Below, in pieces: positions 1 through 7,306 of a stretch of 36,948 nucleotides of DNA. Source of the stretch: JANXLS01 sp038227045 (GTDB lineage Bacteria; Planctomycetota; SZUA-567; H5-PLA8); contig JBBRQD010000053.1 of NCBI GenBank assembly GCA_038227045.1, positions 1-36,948 on the forward strand. Reading direction: 5' to 3'. Under the pieces are notes generated by a model that saw only the letters and a program-made list of their open reading frames with translations, was not told the origin of the DNA and searched no databases. Position 1 is the stretch's first letter; every line of letters starts with the position of its first letter. A program made the translations under genes and the position numbers.

Positions 1-129
1 ATGCGCAACGCCATCCTTTCGGTTCTGCGGCAAAACAAAATAAAGAACGTCGCGCGAGCCTTGCGGCGCTTCGCCGCACACCCCGGCGAAGCCATCGCTT
101 TGCTGGCGCGCAAGGCGACGGACTTTTGA
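1..129 (+). CDS. C-terminal tail of a probable ISAs1-type transposase (partial)
   Basis: The frame is open from the first base and ends at a TGA at 127-129, giving 42 residues; the 5' part lies outside the window, so the ATG at position 1 is probably internal. The tail reads RNAILSVLR, then KNVARALRRFAAHP, then EAIALL. This resembles the last residues of many ISAs1 (H-repeat type) DDE transposases, which commonly end with an 'RNxxIxxLR ... NIAAALRxxAxxP' pattern. The bases just after the stop (132-138, ggccctg) would fit a right terminal repeat beginning CAGGGC on the other strand, as I recall for this family. The comparison is from memory and the fragment is short. An ordinary chromosomal gene end is the alternative. 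Confidence 0.45.
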   Translation: MRNAILSVLRQNKIKNVARALRRFAAHPGEAIALLARKATDF

Positions 130-179
130 AAGGCCCTGGGCGCAGCCGCCCCTAACCACTATTTTTGCTTTTTACTTTC

Positions 180-207
180 AAGGACGCCGCTAATATAGAA
201 CGTCCTT
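180..207 (+). terminator. Weak hairpin, possible terminator
   Basis: AAGGACG (180-186) and CGTCCTT (201-207) form a perfect 7-bp inverted repeat with a 14-base loop, and the T-rich sequence continues to 209. It lies between the upstream partial gene and the sugar isomerase. It could end the upstream transcript or be a regulatory dyad in the leader of the next gene. The stem is short and A/T-poor loops of this kind arise by chance. Confidence 0.25.
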
Positions 208-244
208 TTCAAAGGAACTCAACAGACACTGGAGGCGCGTGCGC

Positions 245-1009
245 ATGCATCTGGGATTAATGGCGTACCAATTGGCCAAAGAATGGGACGTCGACACTAC
301 GGCGCGGATGTGCAAAGAAGGCAAGATGGAGAGCTTCGAGTTCTTCGCGCATCCGGATTACAAGCAAAAAGTCTCGCTCGACATGCCCGCGTCGGAGGCG
401 AAAAAAATCCGCAAGGCGTTCACGGAAAACAATGTCAGTATCGCCGGACTGGCGATCACCGAACGCTACGACTGGCCGAATATCGCCCAGGTCAAAGAAG
501 CCATCGCGCGCACCAAGCAATACGTGCTGCTGGCAGTGGACATGGGCGCGCCGCGGCTGCGCGTGCTGGGCGACCAGTTGCACCCGACCGAGCCGAAGGC
601 CTGGACGATTTCGCGCGTGTCGAACGCGCTGACCGAATTGGTTCACTACTCCGCCGGACTGGGCGTGGACATGGCCTTCGAGATGCACAACGGCTTTGCG
701 AATTGGGACGACGCGGTCGAGGTGGTCAAGCGCGTCAACCACCCGCGCTGTTACCTGATCCACAATTCACAGCCGCAGAACACGCCGCCGGAAGATTTCG
801 ACCGCGTCTTCGAAATCGTGCGCCCGTTTATCGGCCACGTGCATCTGCACGATCTGCTGGACACCAAGTTCCCGTACAAAAAATTCCTGCGCAAACTGCG
901 CGATTCGAATTACGAGGGCACCTGCTCGCTGGAATTGAATCCCTCACAGGATCCGATTCGCGTGCTGCATTTGACGCGCGCGGTGTTCGAGGAATTTATT
1001 GCGAAGTAG
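245..1009 (+). CDS. Sugar phosphate isomerase/epimerase family protein (TIM barrel)
   Basis: A cytosolic protein of 254 residues with the look of the AP-endonuclease-2/xylose-isomerase-like TIM-barrel superfamily (hydroxypyruvate isomerase, IolE/IolI type enzymes). Likely metal-binding positions are visible at strand ends: Glu146 in FEMHNG, His173 in LIHNSQ, the HVHLHD motif around residues 198-203, and Glu230 in SLELNPS. The substrate cannot be read from sequence. GTG at 239 is an alternative start, but the GGAGG at 231-235 is only 3 bases from it and 9 bases from the ATG at 245, so 245 is preferred. The gene stands alone and ends just before a strong terminator hairpin. A second, Tat-exported member of the same superfamily lies at about 17 kb. 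Confidence 0.85.
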   Translation: MHLGLMAYQLAKEWDVDTTARMCKEGKMESFEFFAHPDYKQKVSLDMPASEAKKIRKAFTENNVSIAGLAITERYDWPNIAQVKEAIARTKQYVLLAVDMGAPRLRVLGDQLHPTEPKAWTISRVSNALTELVHYSAGLGVDMAFEMHNGFANWDDAVEVVKRVNHPRCYLIHNSQPQNTPPEDFDRVFEIVRPFIGHVHLHDLLDTKFPYKKFLRKLRDSNYEGTCSLELNPSQDPIRVLHLTRAVFEEFIAK

Positions 1010-1037
1010 CGGGAAAGAAATTGAGGACCGAATCGGA

Positions 1038-1072
1038 GCGTGGGCGGGTGAGCAACCCGCCCACGCGTTTTT
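1038..1072 (+). terminator. Strong rho-independent terminator
   Basis: A perfect 12-bp GC-rich stem (GCGTGGGCGGGT, 1038-1049, with ACCCGCCCACGC, 1055-1066) closes a five-base loop and is followed by TTTTT at 1068-1072. It lies between the convergent isomerase gene and rnpA. The T-run favours the plus strand, so it chiefly ends the isomerase transcript; its stem can also slow transcripts leaving rnpA. Confidence 0.85.
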
Positions 1073-1073
1073 A

Positions 1074-1508
1074 TTATCGAATTCGTTTGGCCGAATCCAA
1101 CAGCGCCTTCTTCACCGCAGACGTGACATATTCCTTGACGCCTTTGCGTGGAATCAGTACGTAATCGAATCCTTTGGGGAGGTCGTTCCGAGCTTCGCGA
1201 AACGCGGCGCGAAACACGCGCTTGATGCGCGCGCGCCGGACGGCATTGCCGTGTTTTACGCCCACGGAAACGCCGAGCCGCGAATACGCCAGACCGTTGG
1301 CGCCATAGGCGATCGTCACTTCAGCGGCATTGATCGATTTTCGCGCCGCATAGACGCGCTGAAAATCGGAGCCGGCGCGAACGCGCTGGGCGGCGCGTAA
1401 CGTGGGGCGTTGAGGATCTGGAAGTTTGACCGGAGCCGCGTGAGCCCGCGGCGTGAGTGCTGGACGAAGCTTGGCGTTTGAAGTCTTTGACTTTTCCAGC
1501 GAATTCAA
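1074..1508 (-). CDS. rnpA: Ribonuclease P protein component
   Basis: This small basic protein of 144 residues is the protein subunit of RNase P, which with the catalytic RNA removes 5' leaders from pre-tRNAs. The family signature is clear near residues 90-105 (RRARIKRVFRAAFREA, equivalent to the RNR motif helix), preceded by SRLGVSVGVKHGNAVRR. The usual core starts near residue 40 (RAAQRVRAGSDFQRVY), so there is an N-terminal extension of about 38 residues, somewhat Pro/Ala-rich. The chosen start is a TTG at 1506-1508 because GAGG lies 8 bases upstream and no better start is in frame before the core. It follows the STN-like gene by 21 bases in the same direction, so the two are probably co-transcribed. 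rpmH, its usual neighbour, is not beside it. Confidence 0.9.
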   Translation of the reverse strand: MNSLEKSKTSNAKLRPALTPRAHAAPVKLPDPQRPTLRAAQRVRAGSDFQRVYAARKSINAAEVTIAYGANGLAYSRLGVSVGVKHGNAVRRARIKRVFRAAFREARNDLPKGFDYVLIPRKGVKEYVTSAVKKALLDSAKRIR

Positions 1509-1529
1509 ATCACTGACCTCGACTCTTCG

Positions 1530-2093
1530 CTATTTGGTGCCAAACGGATTGGTAGCAGCGTTGTTTTCCTTGAGACCGAGACCGATGTCCGGTCCGGGAA
1601 AATCGGTGGGCTTGTACGTTTCTTTTTCGATAAGTTTCATCGCAATCTGCACGCGGTCGGCATCGGTCAGCGGCACGCCTTGTGGAGGCAGCGTGATTTC
1701 GGCATGCATGGTGGCCGCCAGAATCGCCAGTTCGGTCTTCTCGTCTTCGACGCCCTCGACGGACGGTTTGTCCGTGATGAAAACCGCCTGATCCTTGATT
1801 TCGGCGTAGGTGTTGGACAGTTTCGTCAGCCACTTGATGAACGTGCCCGAATCCATGTCGTTCACGCGCAGATTCACGACTGGATCGTCTTTGCGCACTT
1901 TCGGATCGATGATGATGGTCAGACCGGTGAATTGTGAGACGAAATTACATGCCTCTGACAATTTCGTATCGACGAGATCGGCGGTCATTTTTTTATTCAA
2001 CTGACCCCACATGCGCTCTTCCCAAGTCTGCGCGCGGACGGATTGCGACAGGCACAGCGAGAGCAGCAGCGCGATAAACGGAAGCGTACGCAT
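1530..2093 (-). CDS. Secreted protein with STN-like (secretin/TonB short N-terminal-like) domain
   Basis: A 187-residue exported protein. The start ATG at 2091-2093 has AAGGAG 8 bases upstream and gives a clean signal peptide (MRTLPFIALLLSLCLSQSVRA, cleavage before QTW). The segment around residues 45-105 (KLSEACNFVSQFTGLTIII, DPVVNLRVNDMDSGTFIKWL, YAEIKDQAVFITD) has the alternating pattern of the STN/secretin N domains, in which a 'gap-filling' beta-alpha-beta fold follows a Val-rich strand. No secretin or receptor domain follows, so this is a stand-alone periplasmic domain protein. The C-terminal third is polar and ends in NPFGTK. Its function is unknown; proteins with this domain are frequent in Planctomycetota-like genomes. 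It is the first gene of the pair with rnpA. Confidence 0.7.
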   Translation of the reverse strand: MRTLPFIALLLSLCLSQSVRAQTWEERMWGQLNKKMTADLVDTKLSEACNFVSQFTGLTIIIDPKVRKDDPVVNLRVNDMDSGTFIKWLTKLSNTYAEIKDQAVFITDKPSVEGVEDEKTELAILAATMHAEITLPPQGVPLTDADRVQIAMKLIEKETYKPTDFPGPDIGLGLKENNAATNPFGTK

Positions 2094-2212
2094 GGCGGAA
2101 TCTCCTTGATGTGGCAACACGTCACAGATGTTAGACGCAATTTTTGCGGCGGATGCGTCGAAAAAACAGTTTCATTCAAACAGAGCGGTTTGTCAACCCG
2201 CACCGCGCCGTT

Positions 2213-2244
2213 GTTCTTTGCGTCTTTGCGTCTTTGCGAGAGAA
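2213..2244 (+). repeat. Dispersed repeat, family 'TTTGCGTC/TTTGCGAGAGA', copy 1
   Basis: The sequence contains TTCTTTGCG, then two TCTTTGCG units, then AGAGAA. It lies in the gap between the divergent STN-like gene and recO. Further copies occur at 16550-16580, 18174-18199 and 18238-18269. The same core and the same terminal GCGAGAGA recur, so this is a family rather than a chance run. Confidence 0.75.
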
Positions 2245-2272
2245 TAGAAAAGAAGCAATTAAGGGTCTTGAA

Positions 2273-3115
2273 ATGCCCATACTCAAAGACGACGTCCAAA
2301 TCTTGCGCGTGCGCGAGCAGAGCAATTCGAGTCAGATCGCCGTTGCGCTGGGCCGGCGGCTGGGGCAATTCCACGTCATGGCGAAGGGCGCACGGCGCTG
2401 GCCGAAGAAAGGCTTCGAAGGCGGCTTCGACCTGCTCGCGCGCGGCGAATTGCTCGCCTATCCGCGGCCCGACGAGCAACTTTGGATTTTCAAGGAATGG
2501 GACGAACGCGCGCGCCCGCAAATCGGCCAATCCTATCGGATGCTCGCGGCCGGCAGTTACTTGGGCGAACTGACCGAAGTCCTCACGCGCCACACCGCCG
2601 GATCGGCTTACGAAGACGGCGCGCCTGCGGACGACAGTTCCGCGAAACTATACGATCTTCTCGCGGCCTCGGCGGACGCGCTCGCGGCACAGGCGGCGCG
2701 GCCGGGCGCGCTGCTTCTGGGATTCACATTAAAAGCGCTGGAAATCGAAGGCGTCCTGACGCCCTTGAGCAAATGCCACTTATGTGAAAAGAAATTTTTC
2801 GACGGCGCGGGAAAGGCGGAAGCGGCGTGGCTCTCGTCGAGCGGCCTGGAATGCAAAACGTGTGTCGATCTGAAGCGAAGCGGGGCAAAAAATGCCGCTG
2901 TTCCTTACGGCGTCGAACGCGGCGTATGGCTCGGCCCAGAGGCGCATCGCGCGCTGCTGCACATCCGCCGCACGATCAAACCGTTGAAGCTCAGTGAAAC
3001 GGCGGTGGAACAACTCGCACGAGCGCTGGCGATACTGGTACACGGCGCGCTGGAACGCGATCTGAGAACGCTGCCATACGCGATGAAATTGGTGAAGGCA
3101 ATGGGCAAAGGATGA
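2273..3115 (+). CDS. recO: DNA repair protein RecO
   Basis: RecO promotes RecA loading and strand annealing in the RecFOR recombination pathway. The 280-residue protein has the expected N-terminal OB-fold (DVQILRVREQSNSSQIAVAL, then FHVMAKGARRWPKKGFEGG, about residues 6-50), a helical middle region and a zinc-finger-like CHLC ... CKTC pair at about residues 167-203. Its length matches the family. The ATG at 2273 is chosen because AAGGG lies 8 bases upstream and the OB-fold starts immediately after it; in-frame sequence before this runs through an intergenic repeat and does not look like protein. The gene is monocistronic, and its TGA lies inside the left arm of a hairpin repeat. Confidence 0.9.
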   Translation: MPILKDDVQILRVREQSNSSQIAVALGRRLGQFHVMAKGARRWPKKGFEGGFDLLARGELLAYPRPDEQLWIFKEWDERARPQIGQSYRMLAAGSYLGELTEVLTRHTAGSAYEDGAPADDSSAKLYDLLAASADALAAQAARPGALLLGFTLKALEIEGVLTPLSKCHLCEKKFFDGAGKAEAAWLSSSGLECKTCVDLKRSGAKNAAVPYGVERGVWLGPEAHRALLHIRRTIKPLKLSETAVEQLARALAILVHGALERDLRTLPYAMKLVKAMGKG

Positions 3116-3149
3116 AGGATGAATCCAAATGGTTTCATCCTTCATCCTT
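3108..3149 (+). terminator. Hairpin of ATGAAGGATGAA repeat overlapping the recO stop
   Basis: AAGGATGAAGGATGAA (3108-3123) and its exact complement (3134-3149) form a 16-bp stem with a ten-base loop. The recO TGA (3113-3115) lies inside the left arm. There is no T-run, so it may be a repeat element recruited as a transcript-end stem for the convergent recO and LysM genes rather than a classical terminator. Confidence 0.6.
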
Positions 3150-3166
3150 CCTAATTCATCATTCCG

Positions 3167-3793
3167 TTAGTTCGCCGGAATATACACTTTCGTGCCGACC
3201 GACAAATGGTTCGGGTCGTTAAAGTGATTCGCGTCCAGAATCGTCTTCGCTTTGACGCCGTACTTGCGCGACAGAGCGTAGACTGTTTCGCCTTGCTGCA
3301 ACGTATGGTACTGTCCGCCGCTGCGAACCGGCGCATCTTGAACCAGGGCTCCCGCCGGCGGCTGTGCATACGCTTGTGTAGCAACAGGCGGCGGAGGAGC
3401 GACCGGCGCGGAGAAGACCGGCAGATCGCGGCTTTCACCCGCGCGTTCCAGCGACGCGTTGGTGCCGTTGTAGTTCGATCCAGTCGAATAAGCCGGCGCA
3501 TTGACAAACTGGCGCGGCGGCGTTTGAACCACAACCGGCTCGCTCAGGCTCGCCGGCGCGGTGCCGACCGTGTTGCACGTACCCGTCTGACACGCGGTGC
3601 AGACTGTGTTGCTTGGCACCGAATTGTCGCTCACGCCGCACGTGTTGCAGGTGCTGCATGAATTGCGGTGGCAACTGTTGCACCCGCACTTGTGACCGCA
3701 GCCGCTCAAAAAGAGCAGAGCAATTGACAACGCCGCAATTGCGGTAAAACTAAACAGGCGTCGAAGCCCGTTGAATGACGCGTTTTCGCGCAT
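3167..3793 (-). CDS. Cys-rich LysM lipoprotein
   Basis: A 208-residue predicted lipoprotein. The N-terminal hydrophobic stretch ends in the lipobox LSGC (Cys near residue 32). The following 45 residues are very Cys-rich (CGHKCGCNSC, CSTCNTCG, CTACQTGTC; ten cysteines counting the lipidated one), which suggests metal binding or disulfide cross-linking. A Pro/Ala/Gln-rich linker leads to a C-terminal LysM domain (about residues 160-207: YHTLQQGETVYALSRKYGV, ILDANHFNDPNHL, VGTKVYIP), which usually binds peptidoglycan. The ATG at 3791-3793 is preceded by a G-run at a suitable distance. A role as an outer-membrane or periplasmic anchor linking to the cell wall is inference; the Cys-rich segment is unlike standard LysM proteins. 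Confidence 0.75.
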   Translation of the reverse strand: MRENASFNGLRRLFSFTAIAALSIALLFLSGCGHKCGCNSCHRNSCSTCNTCGVSDNSVPSNTVCTACQTGTCNTVGTAPASLSEPVVVQTPPRQFVNAPAYSTGSNYNGTNASLERAGESRDLPVFSAPVAPPPPVATQAYAQPPAGALVQDAPVRSGGQYHTLQQGETVYALSRKYGVKAKTILDANHFNDPNHLSVGTKVYIPAN

Positions 3794-4038
3794 GACCGAT
3801 TCCCCCCGGAAAAATGTGTTGTTGCGGCCACACTGCCGCGTACATGCTGGCTATCTTTTCGGAACGCCGTTTCACGCGCTTTAGAAATTTTGCAATTAAA
3901 ATGATTATCGGATGCAACGCTTGCGAATAATTCACACAAGGTTTTTCGCCCGGCGGCGTCATTCCTTGCGAACCAATTGCCGATGAAAGTCTGTCGTTCG
4001 TGAAGTCAGTCCACCCATTAATAGGAGAGCCACCACGC

Positions 4039-4479
4039 ATGGGCAAAGAAATTCCAGACCACCACGATCTCGATTTGACCTTGAAATTGTACGAAATGCG
4101 CCGCGAAACGGTGACGCGCCAATCGCGCGATGCGTTGAACTTTAAATTCTGGCCGAAGAACTACGCCGACATCAAAGCGGTGGCGTCAAACTTCGAACAC
4201 GAACTGAACGCGCCCTGGCGCCAGATTACCGGTTACTGGGAAATGGTCTACGGATTCGCGCGCCACGGCTTATGCAACGCGGATTTCCTCGTCGAGAACA
4301 ATGGCGAAGGCCTCTTCCTGTTCGGAAAGATCAAGCCGTATCTCGAAGAGTTCCGCAAAGAAAACTCGCCGACCGCATTCCAAAGCACGGAATGGATCTC
4401 ACAGCACTGCGAGATGGGCCAGAAACGCTCCGCCATGATCGACGCGCGGTTGAAGAGCATTTACGAAAAAATGAAGTAA
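4039..4479 (+). CDS. Conserved hypothetical cytosolic protein
   Basis: A 146-residue protein that I do not recognise. It has no signal peptide or membrane segment, and is rich in aromatic and charged residues: KLYEMRRETVTRQSRDALNF, WPKNYADIKAV, WRQITGYWEMVYGFARHG, GEGLFLFGKIKPYLEEFR. The pattern predicts a mainly helical globular fold. The ATG at 4039 has AGGAG at 4023-4027; an upstream in-frame start at 4000 lacks a binding site. Coding is supported by the ribosome-binding site, by codon use like its neighbours and by the strong hairpin just after the stop. I recall similar short proteins in Acidobacteria and Planctomycetota, but assign no function. Confidence 0.75.
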   Translation: MGKEIPDHHDLDLTLKLYEMRRETVTRQSRDALNFKFWPKNYADIKAVASNFEHELNAPWRQITGYWEMVYGFARHGLCNADFLVENNGEGLFLFGKIKPYLEEFRKENSPTAFQSTEWISQHCEMGQKRSAMIDARLKSIYEKMK

Positions 4480-4518
4480 AAGGACGCGTCTTCAGACAGT
4501 TGCGGCAGGCAGTTTAAA

Positions 4519-4554
4519 GCGGCGTGGACCGGATTGACTTCCGGTCCACGCCGC
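4519..4554. terminator. Bidirectional terminator hairpin
   Basis: A perfect 15-bp stem (GCGGCGTGGACCGGA, 4519-4533, with its complement at 4540-4554) closes a six-base loop. It sits between two convergent genes: T-rich sequence follows on the plus side (ATTTATTTTT) and TTTAAA on the minus side. Confidence 0.8.
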
Positions 4555-4555
4555 G

Positions 4556-5155
4556 TCATTTATTTTTCGCTTTGAATTTGATCTTGGCGCAATAAAACTC
4601 CACATTCATGAATGCGGCAATTTCACCGGCGATACCGCGCATGGCGTCTTCGTTGGCGCAGTCCAGCACGTTGTAGCGGATGATTTTCCCGTCCCTTTCC
4701 AGCACCAGATTGACTTGAAACGAGGGGTCCGGCGCGTTCGGTTTGCCGCCCGGTTCCTTGCCTCTGCAGAACTGCACGCCCCTCAGCCGGGTCGATGCGC
4801 CCTTGAATTCAGTGTGCGAAATCCCCCAGATTTGAAACTCGCCATTTGAACAATCGAAGCGCACGCGCGTTCCGCAGAATTGCTGGACAAACCACATCAC
4901 CGAGGGCAAACCGATGCATGCCCCGATGATCGTTTTCGCCGTATCCGATACCGGTCCCGGCACGAATTGGCAGTACAACGCGGCCAGCACCGTCATGATC
5001 AGTGCGGCGAAGAAAAAAGTGTGGCGCGGGTGGACCATCAAAATGTGGTTCAAAGGACGCACGAGAATATGCAGGTTGGCGCCCGCCGAAATCTTCGCCG
5101 CGGCCGGACCATCGGGGATTTCCGGCCGGTCGGGGGATTGGCTGATCGTGTCCAT
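4556..5155 (-). CDS. Hypothetical membrane protein with two transmembrane segments
   Basis: A 199-residue protein with no recognised family. After a short cytosolic start (MDTISQSPDRPEIPDG) come two hydrophobic segments (TFFFAALIMTVLAAL and TIIGACIGLPSVMWFV, about residues 48-95), then a soluble C-terminal domain with a likely beta-rich pattern (VRFDCSNGEFQIWG, FQVNLVLERDGKIIRYNVLD) and a basic tail ending KAKNK. This layout, a two-helix hairpin plus a PH-like beta domain, resembles bacterial 'YdbT/DUF304'-like or photosystem-assembly-like membrane proteins, but the match is weak. I prefer the ATG at 5155 over an earlier GTG-type start because the extension is Arg-rich and unlikely. The gene is monocistronic and ends at the shared terminator. 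Confidence 0.6.
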   Translation of the reverse strand: MDTISQSPDRPEIPDGPAAAKISAGANLHILVRPLNHILMVHPRHTFFFAALIMTVLAALYCQFVPGPVSDTAKTIIGACIGLPSVMWFVQQFCGTRVRFDCSNGEFQIWGISHTEFKGASTRLRGVQFCRGKEPGGKPNAPDPSFQVNLVLERDGKIIRYNVLDCANEDAMRGIAGEIAAFMNVEFYCAKIKFKAKNK

Positions 5156-5353
5156 GATTTGCAGAGCCGCTCCGAACGAATTTCTCTCGCGATAGACGTT
5201 AAATGGATGCGCTCTACGTTGCCGGACGCGCACCTGTTGTCAAGTCCGTCGAACATGAGTTGTCTGGCATGTCGTCTGCAATGGATATACACAGTGGCTG
5301 TTAAACCGAGGAGTTGTGTCTGATATTCCGGCACACGGGTGGGAGAATACAAC

Positions 5354-5731
5354 ATGGGTGCAAGATTGCTCTACACGCTGGCGTTAATGCTGGCCGTAAC
5401 GATGTGCGCGGGGTTGCGCGCCGCCGATGGCGAAAAACCGAAGGGTGGCGGGGCTCCCGGCCGGCAGATTCAGGCGTTGCTCGATCACGCGGACGACTTG
5501 GGGTTGACAGCCGAACAAAAGTCTAAATTGCAAGAGATGGCCAAGGGCCCTATGAGCGTCTTAACCGATGAACAAAAGACCAAGGCAAAGGACATTTTGC
5601 ACAAGGCCACCGAAGGTGGCGAAAAGAAAATGAAGAAGGAAAAGGGTGACGGCGCGGATGCCAAGAAGCCCGAAGATAAAAAGCCTGACGAAACAAAACC
5701 CGGCGAAAAGAAAGCCGACGACGCGAAGTAA
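5354..5731 (+). CDS. Secreted LTxxQ-type (Spy/CpxP-like) protein with Lys-rich tail
   Basis: A 125-residue exported protein. The signal peptide is clear (MGARLLYTLALMLAVTMCAG, cleavage after LRA), and GGGAG-type ribosome-binding bases lie 8 bases before the ATG at 5354, which beats an in-frame GTG at 5339. The mature part carries two LTxxQ motifs (LTAEQKSKLQEM and LTDEQKTKAKDIL), the hallmark of Spy/CpxP/ZraP-like periplasmic chaperones and stress sensors. The last 40 residues are a low-complexity Lys/Asp/Glu/Pro tail (KKPEDKKPDETKPGEKK). It lies 111 bases before a second LTxxQ gene and is probably a paralogue of it. Metal or envelope-stress function is known for the family but not shown here. 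Confidence 0.75.
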   Translation: MGARLLYTLALMLAVTMCAGLRAADGEKPKGGGAPGRQIQALLDHADDLGLTAEQKSKLQEMAKGPMSVLTDEQKTKAKDILHKATEGGEKKMKKEKGDGADAKKPEDKKPDETKPGEKKADDAK

Positions 5732-5842
5732 AAAGGTGTACAATATAGCAGCGTATTAATTGTGGTGCTGGCTTCCAGCCTGCAATCTGGCAGTATTGAA
5801 CTAACGGTGCACGAAACATTATTTATTCATAAGGAGCGAACC

Positions 5843-6394
5843 ATGAAGACTCACTGGATGTTATCCGCGATTGCGGTGGCTACGATTGCGTGCACGACGA
5901 TTTCGGCTGCGCGCGCGGGAGAGCGAGGTGGCATGGGCGGCGGACCGATCCAGCATATTCTGGATGCGGCCAAGGAATTGAATCTGACCGAGGATCAAAA
6001 AACCAAACTGCATGCGCTCGCGAAAGAACTCGGCGCGACCCACGATCCGGCTGCGATGAAGGAGAAATTCAAGAACAATCCAGCCATGCTGGAGACCCTG
6101 AAGGAAATGAAAGCTGCGCGCGAATCCGGCGACGAAACCAAGCTCAAGGAACTGCGCGCGAAACTGATGGCGAGCGGCGGCGAGGGCGGTGGCAAAGGCG
6201 AAGGCGCGCACGGCGAGATCGTTCAAAAACTGATGCAAATCCTGACACCCGAGCAAATGAAGAAACTCAAAGAAATGCGCGAGAACGCAGGCGAACGCAA
6301 AGGCATTGAACTCCGCCCCACCGACAGTGACAAGGGTAACAACAAGAGTAACAAGCCCGATGCATCAAAGGGTGTTCCCGTTCCGTTCGAATAG
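5843..6394 (+). CDS. Secreted LTxxQ-type (Spy/CpxP-like) protein
   Basis: A 183-residue exported protein with a signal peptide (MKTHWMLSAIAVATIACTTI, cleavage after AARA). The ATG at 5843 is preceded by AAGGAG with 6-base spacing. The mature protein is long-helical and charged, with LTxxQ motifs at both ends of the helical core (LTEDQKTKLHALAKEL and LTPEQMKKLKEM). A Gly-rich insert (GGEGGGKGEG) lies between, and the C-terminal tail is disordered (DKGNNKSNKPDASKG). This matches the Spy/CpxP/ZraP fold, which binds unfolded proteins or metals in the periplasm. It follows a shorter paralogue and ends at a strong terminator, so the pair may form one transcript or be separately transcribed. Confidence 0.75.
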   Translation: MKTHWMLSAIAVATIACTTISAARAGERGGMGGGPIQHILDAAKELNLTEDQKTKLHALAKELGATHDPAAMKEKFKNNPAMLETLKEMKAARESGDETKLKELRAKLMASGGEGGGKGEGAHGEIVQKLMQILTPEQMKKLKEMRENAGERKGIELRPTDSDKGNNKSNKPDASKGVPVPFE

Positions 6395-6422
6395 CTTTTT
6401 TACAATTGGCGAGCAATTACGC

Positions 6423-6458
6423 AAAGAGCCGCGACCGCAAGGGAGCGGCTCTTTTTTT
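6423..6458 (+). terminator. Rho-independent terminator
   Basis: AAAGAGCCGC (6423-6432) pairs with GCGGCTCTTT (6445-6454) around a 12-base loop, and the T-run continues to 6458. It directly follows the second LTxxQ gene. Confidence 0.9.
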
Positions 6459-6542
6459 GCGAATCGACGATTATCGCCTTGACTGGCAGCCGTCTTGCGC
6501 GTACATCTTGCGTACGTTACTTCAAAAGGAATTTGGATCGGC

Positions 6543-6956
6543 GTGATACGCAATCGGCTCAAATGGATTCGTGGGATGATGGGCGGCTTGGCGCTGCTAG
6601 CCGCGCTGGCGTGTTCCATTTTACCTGCCGGATTGATGCCGAAAGTCGCTGGACGATGCGGACGCGTACTGTGCAGTTGCGAACCCGAAATAGAATTTGC
6701 GCCGTGCAACACATGCCGGCCTCACTCGGCTCAACACTGCAAAATGAAAAATCCGCTGACCTTGGTGACCACGACAATTTCCGGTGTCGATGCGCCCGGT
6801 CTTGCGTTTCAAGTGGTGTTCAGCGGCGTGCTTGCGCCTCAAAAGACTCCGTTTGCTCGAGCGTCTGAAAACGCCGAGCGTGTTGTGCCCGAAAATGCCG
6901 CTTTCGCGCTGTCCTCTGTTTCATTCGACATCGTCACTCCCCCTCCCAAAGCCTAG
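6543..6956 (+). CDS. Small membrane-anchored or exported Cys-rich protein
   Basis: A 137-residue protein of unknown function. It opens with basic residues and one hydrophobic segment (GGLALLAALACSILPAGLMP, about residues 15-32), which can act as an uncleaved anchor or signal peptide. A compact Cys/His cluster follows (CGRVLCSCEP, then PCNTC, then HSAQHC), of the kind that binds metal. The rest is a hydrophobic/Ala-rich tail ending TPPPKA. I chose the GTG at 6543 because AAAAGGA lies at 6524-6530; TTG at 6495 is a possible longer start. It lies upstream of the barrel protein gene in the same direction. Coding looks likely but not certain. Confidence 0.55.
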   Translation: MIRNRLKWIRGMMGGLALLAALACSILPAGLMPKVAGRCGRVLCSCEPEIEFAPCNTCRPHSAQHCKMKNPLTLVTTTISGVDAPGLAFQVVFSGVLAPQKTPFARASENAERVVPENAAFALSSVSFDIVTPPPKA

Positions 6957-7146
6957 TTTCCTTATTTCGTCTCCGCGTTTTGCGAGAGCGTTTTCGATCG
7001 CGCCCTGATTTTAAAAGATTGCCGAACGGTTCATGCTGAAACAGAACGCGTTCGATCTATGAATGATATGCGGCGCAATCTCCGGTCGTTCGCGGTAACT
7101 GAAAACTCTCGAAATTCGCGCAGTCGCGTAGTGCGTCGTCGTGGAA

Positions 7147-7293
7147 ATGGCGGCGCATCAGGCGGCTTCGACGGCGGTTGTTTCGCCCAATCCCAACCAA
7201 AATTCAGGCCTTGCACCGATGGTGTTTTTCTTCGGCGCGGCCATTTCCGCTGCGCGTTCTATATTGAACTCGCGCGCGCAAATCTTATCTTAA
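7147..7293 (+). CDS. Possible 48-residue small ORF upstream of the barrel gene
   Basis: The only plausible gene in the 350-base gap at 6957-7306. The frame starts at ATG 7147 and ends with TAA at 7291-7293, encoding an Ala-rich peptide with one hydrophobic stretch (GLAPMVFFFGAAISAA). The TAA overlaps the TAAGAAAGG that serves as ribosome-binding site for the next gene, an arrangement seen in translational coupling. There is no good ribosome-binding site of its own, and the peptide resembles nothing I know, so it may be chance. The rest of the gap contains a partial copy of the TTTGCGAGAG repeat near 6975-6990 and nothing else I can support. Confidence 0.25.
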   Translation: MAAHQAASTAVVSPNPNQNSGLAPMVFFFGAAISAARSILNSRAQILS

Positions 7294-7306
7294 GAAAGGC
7301 TCGACC

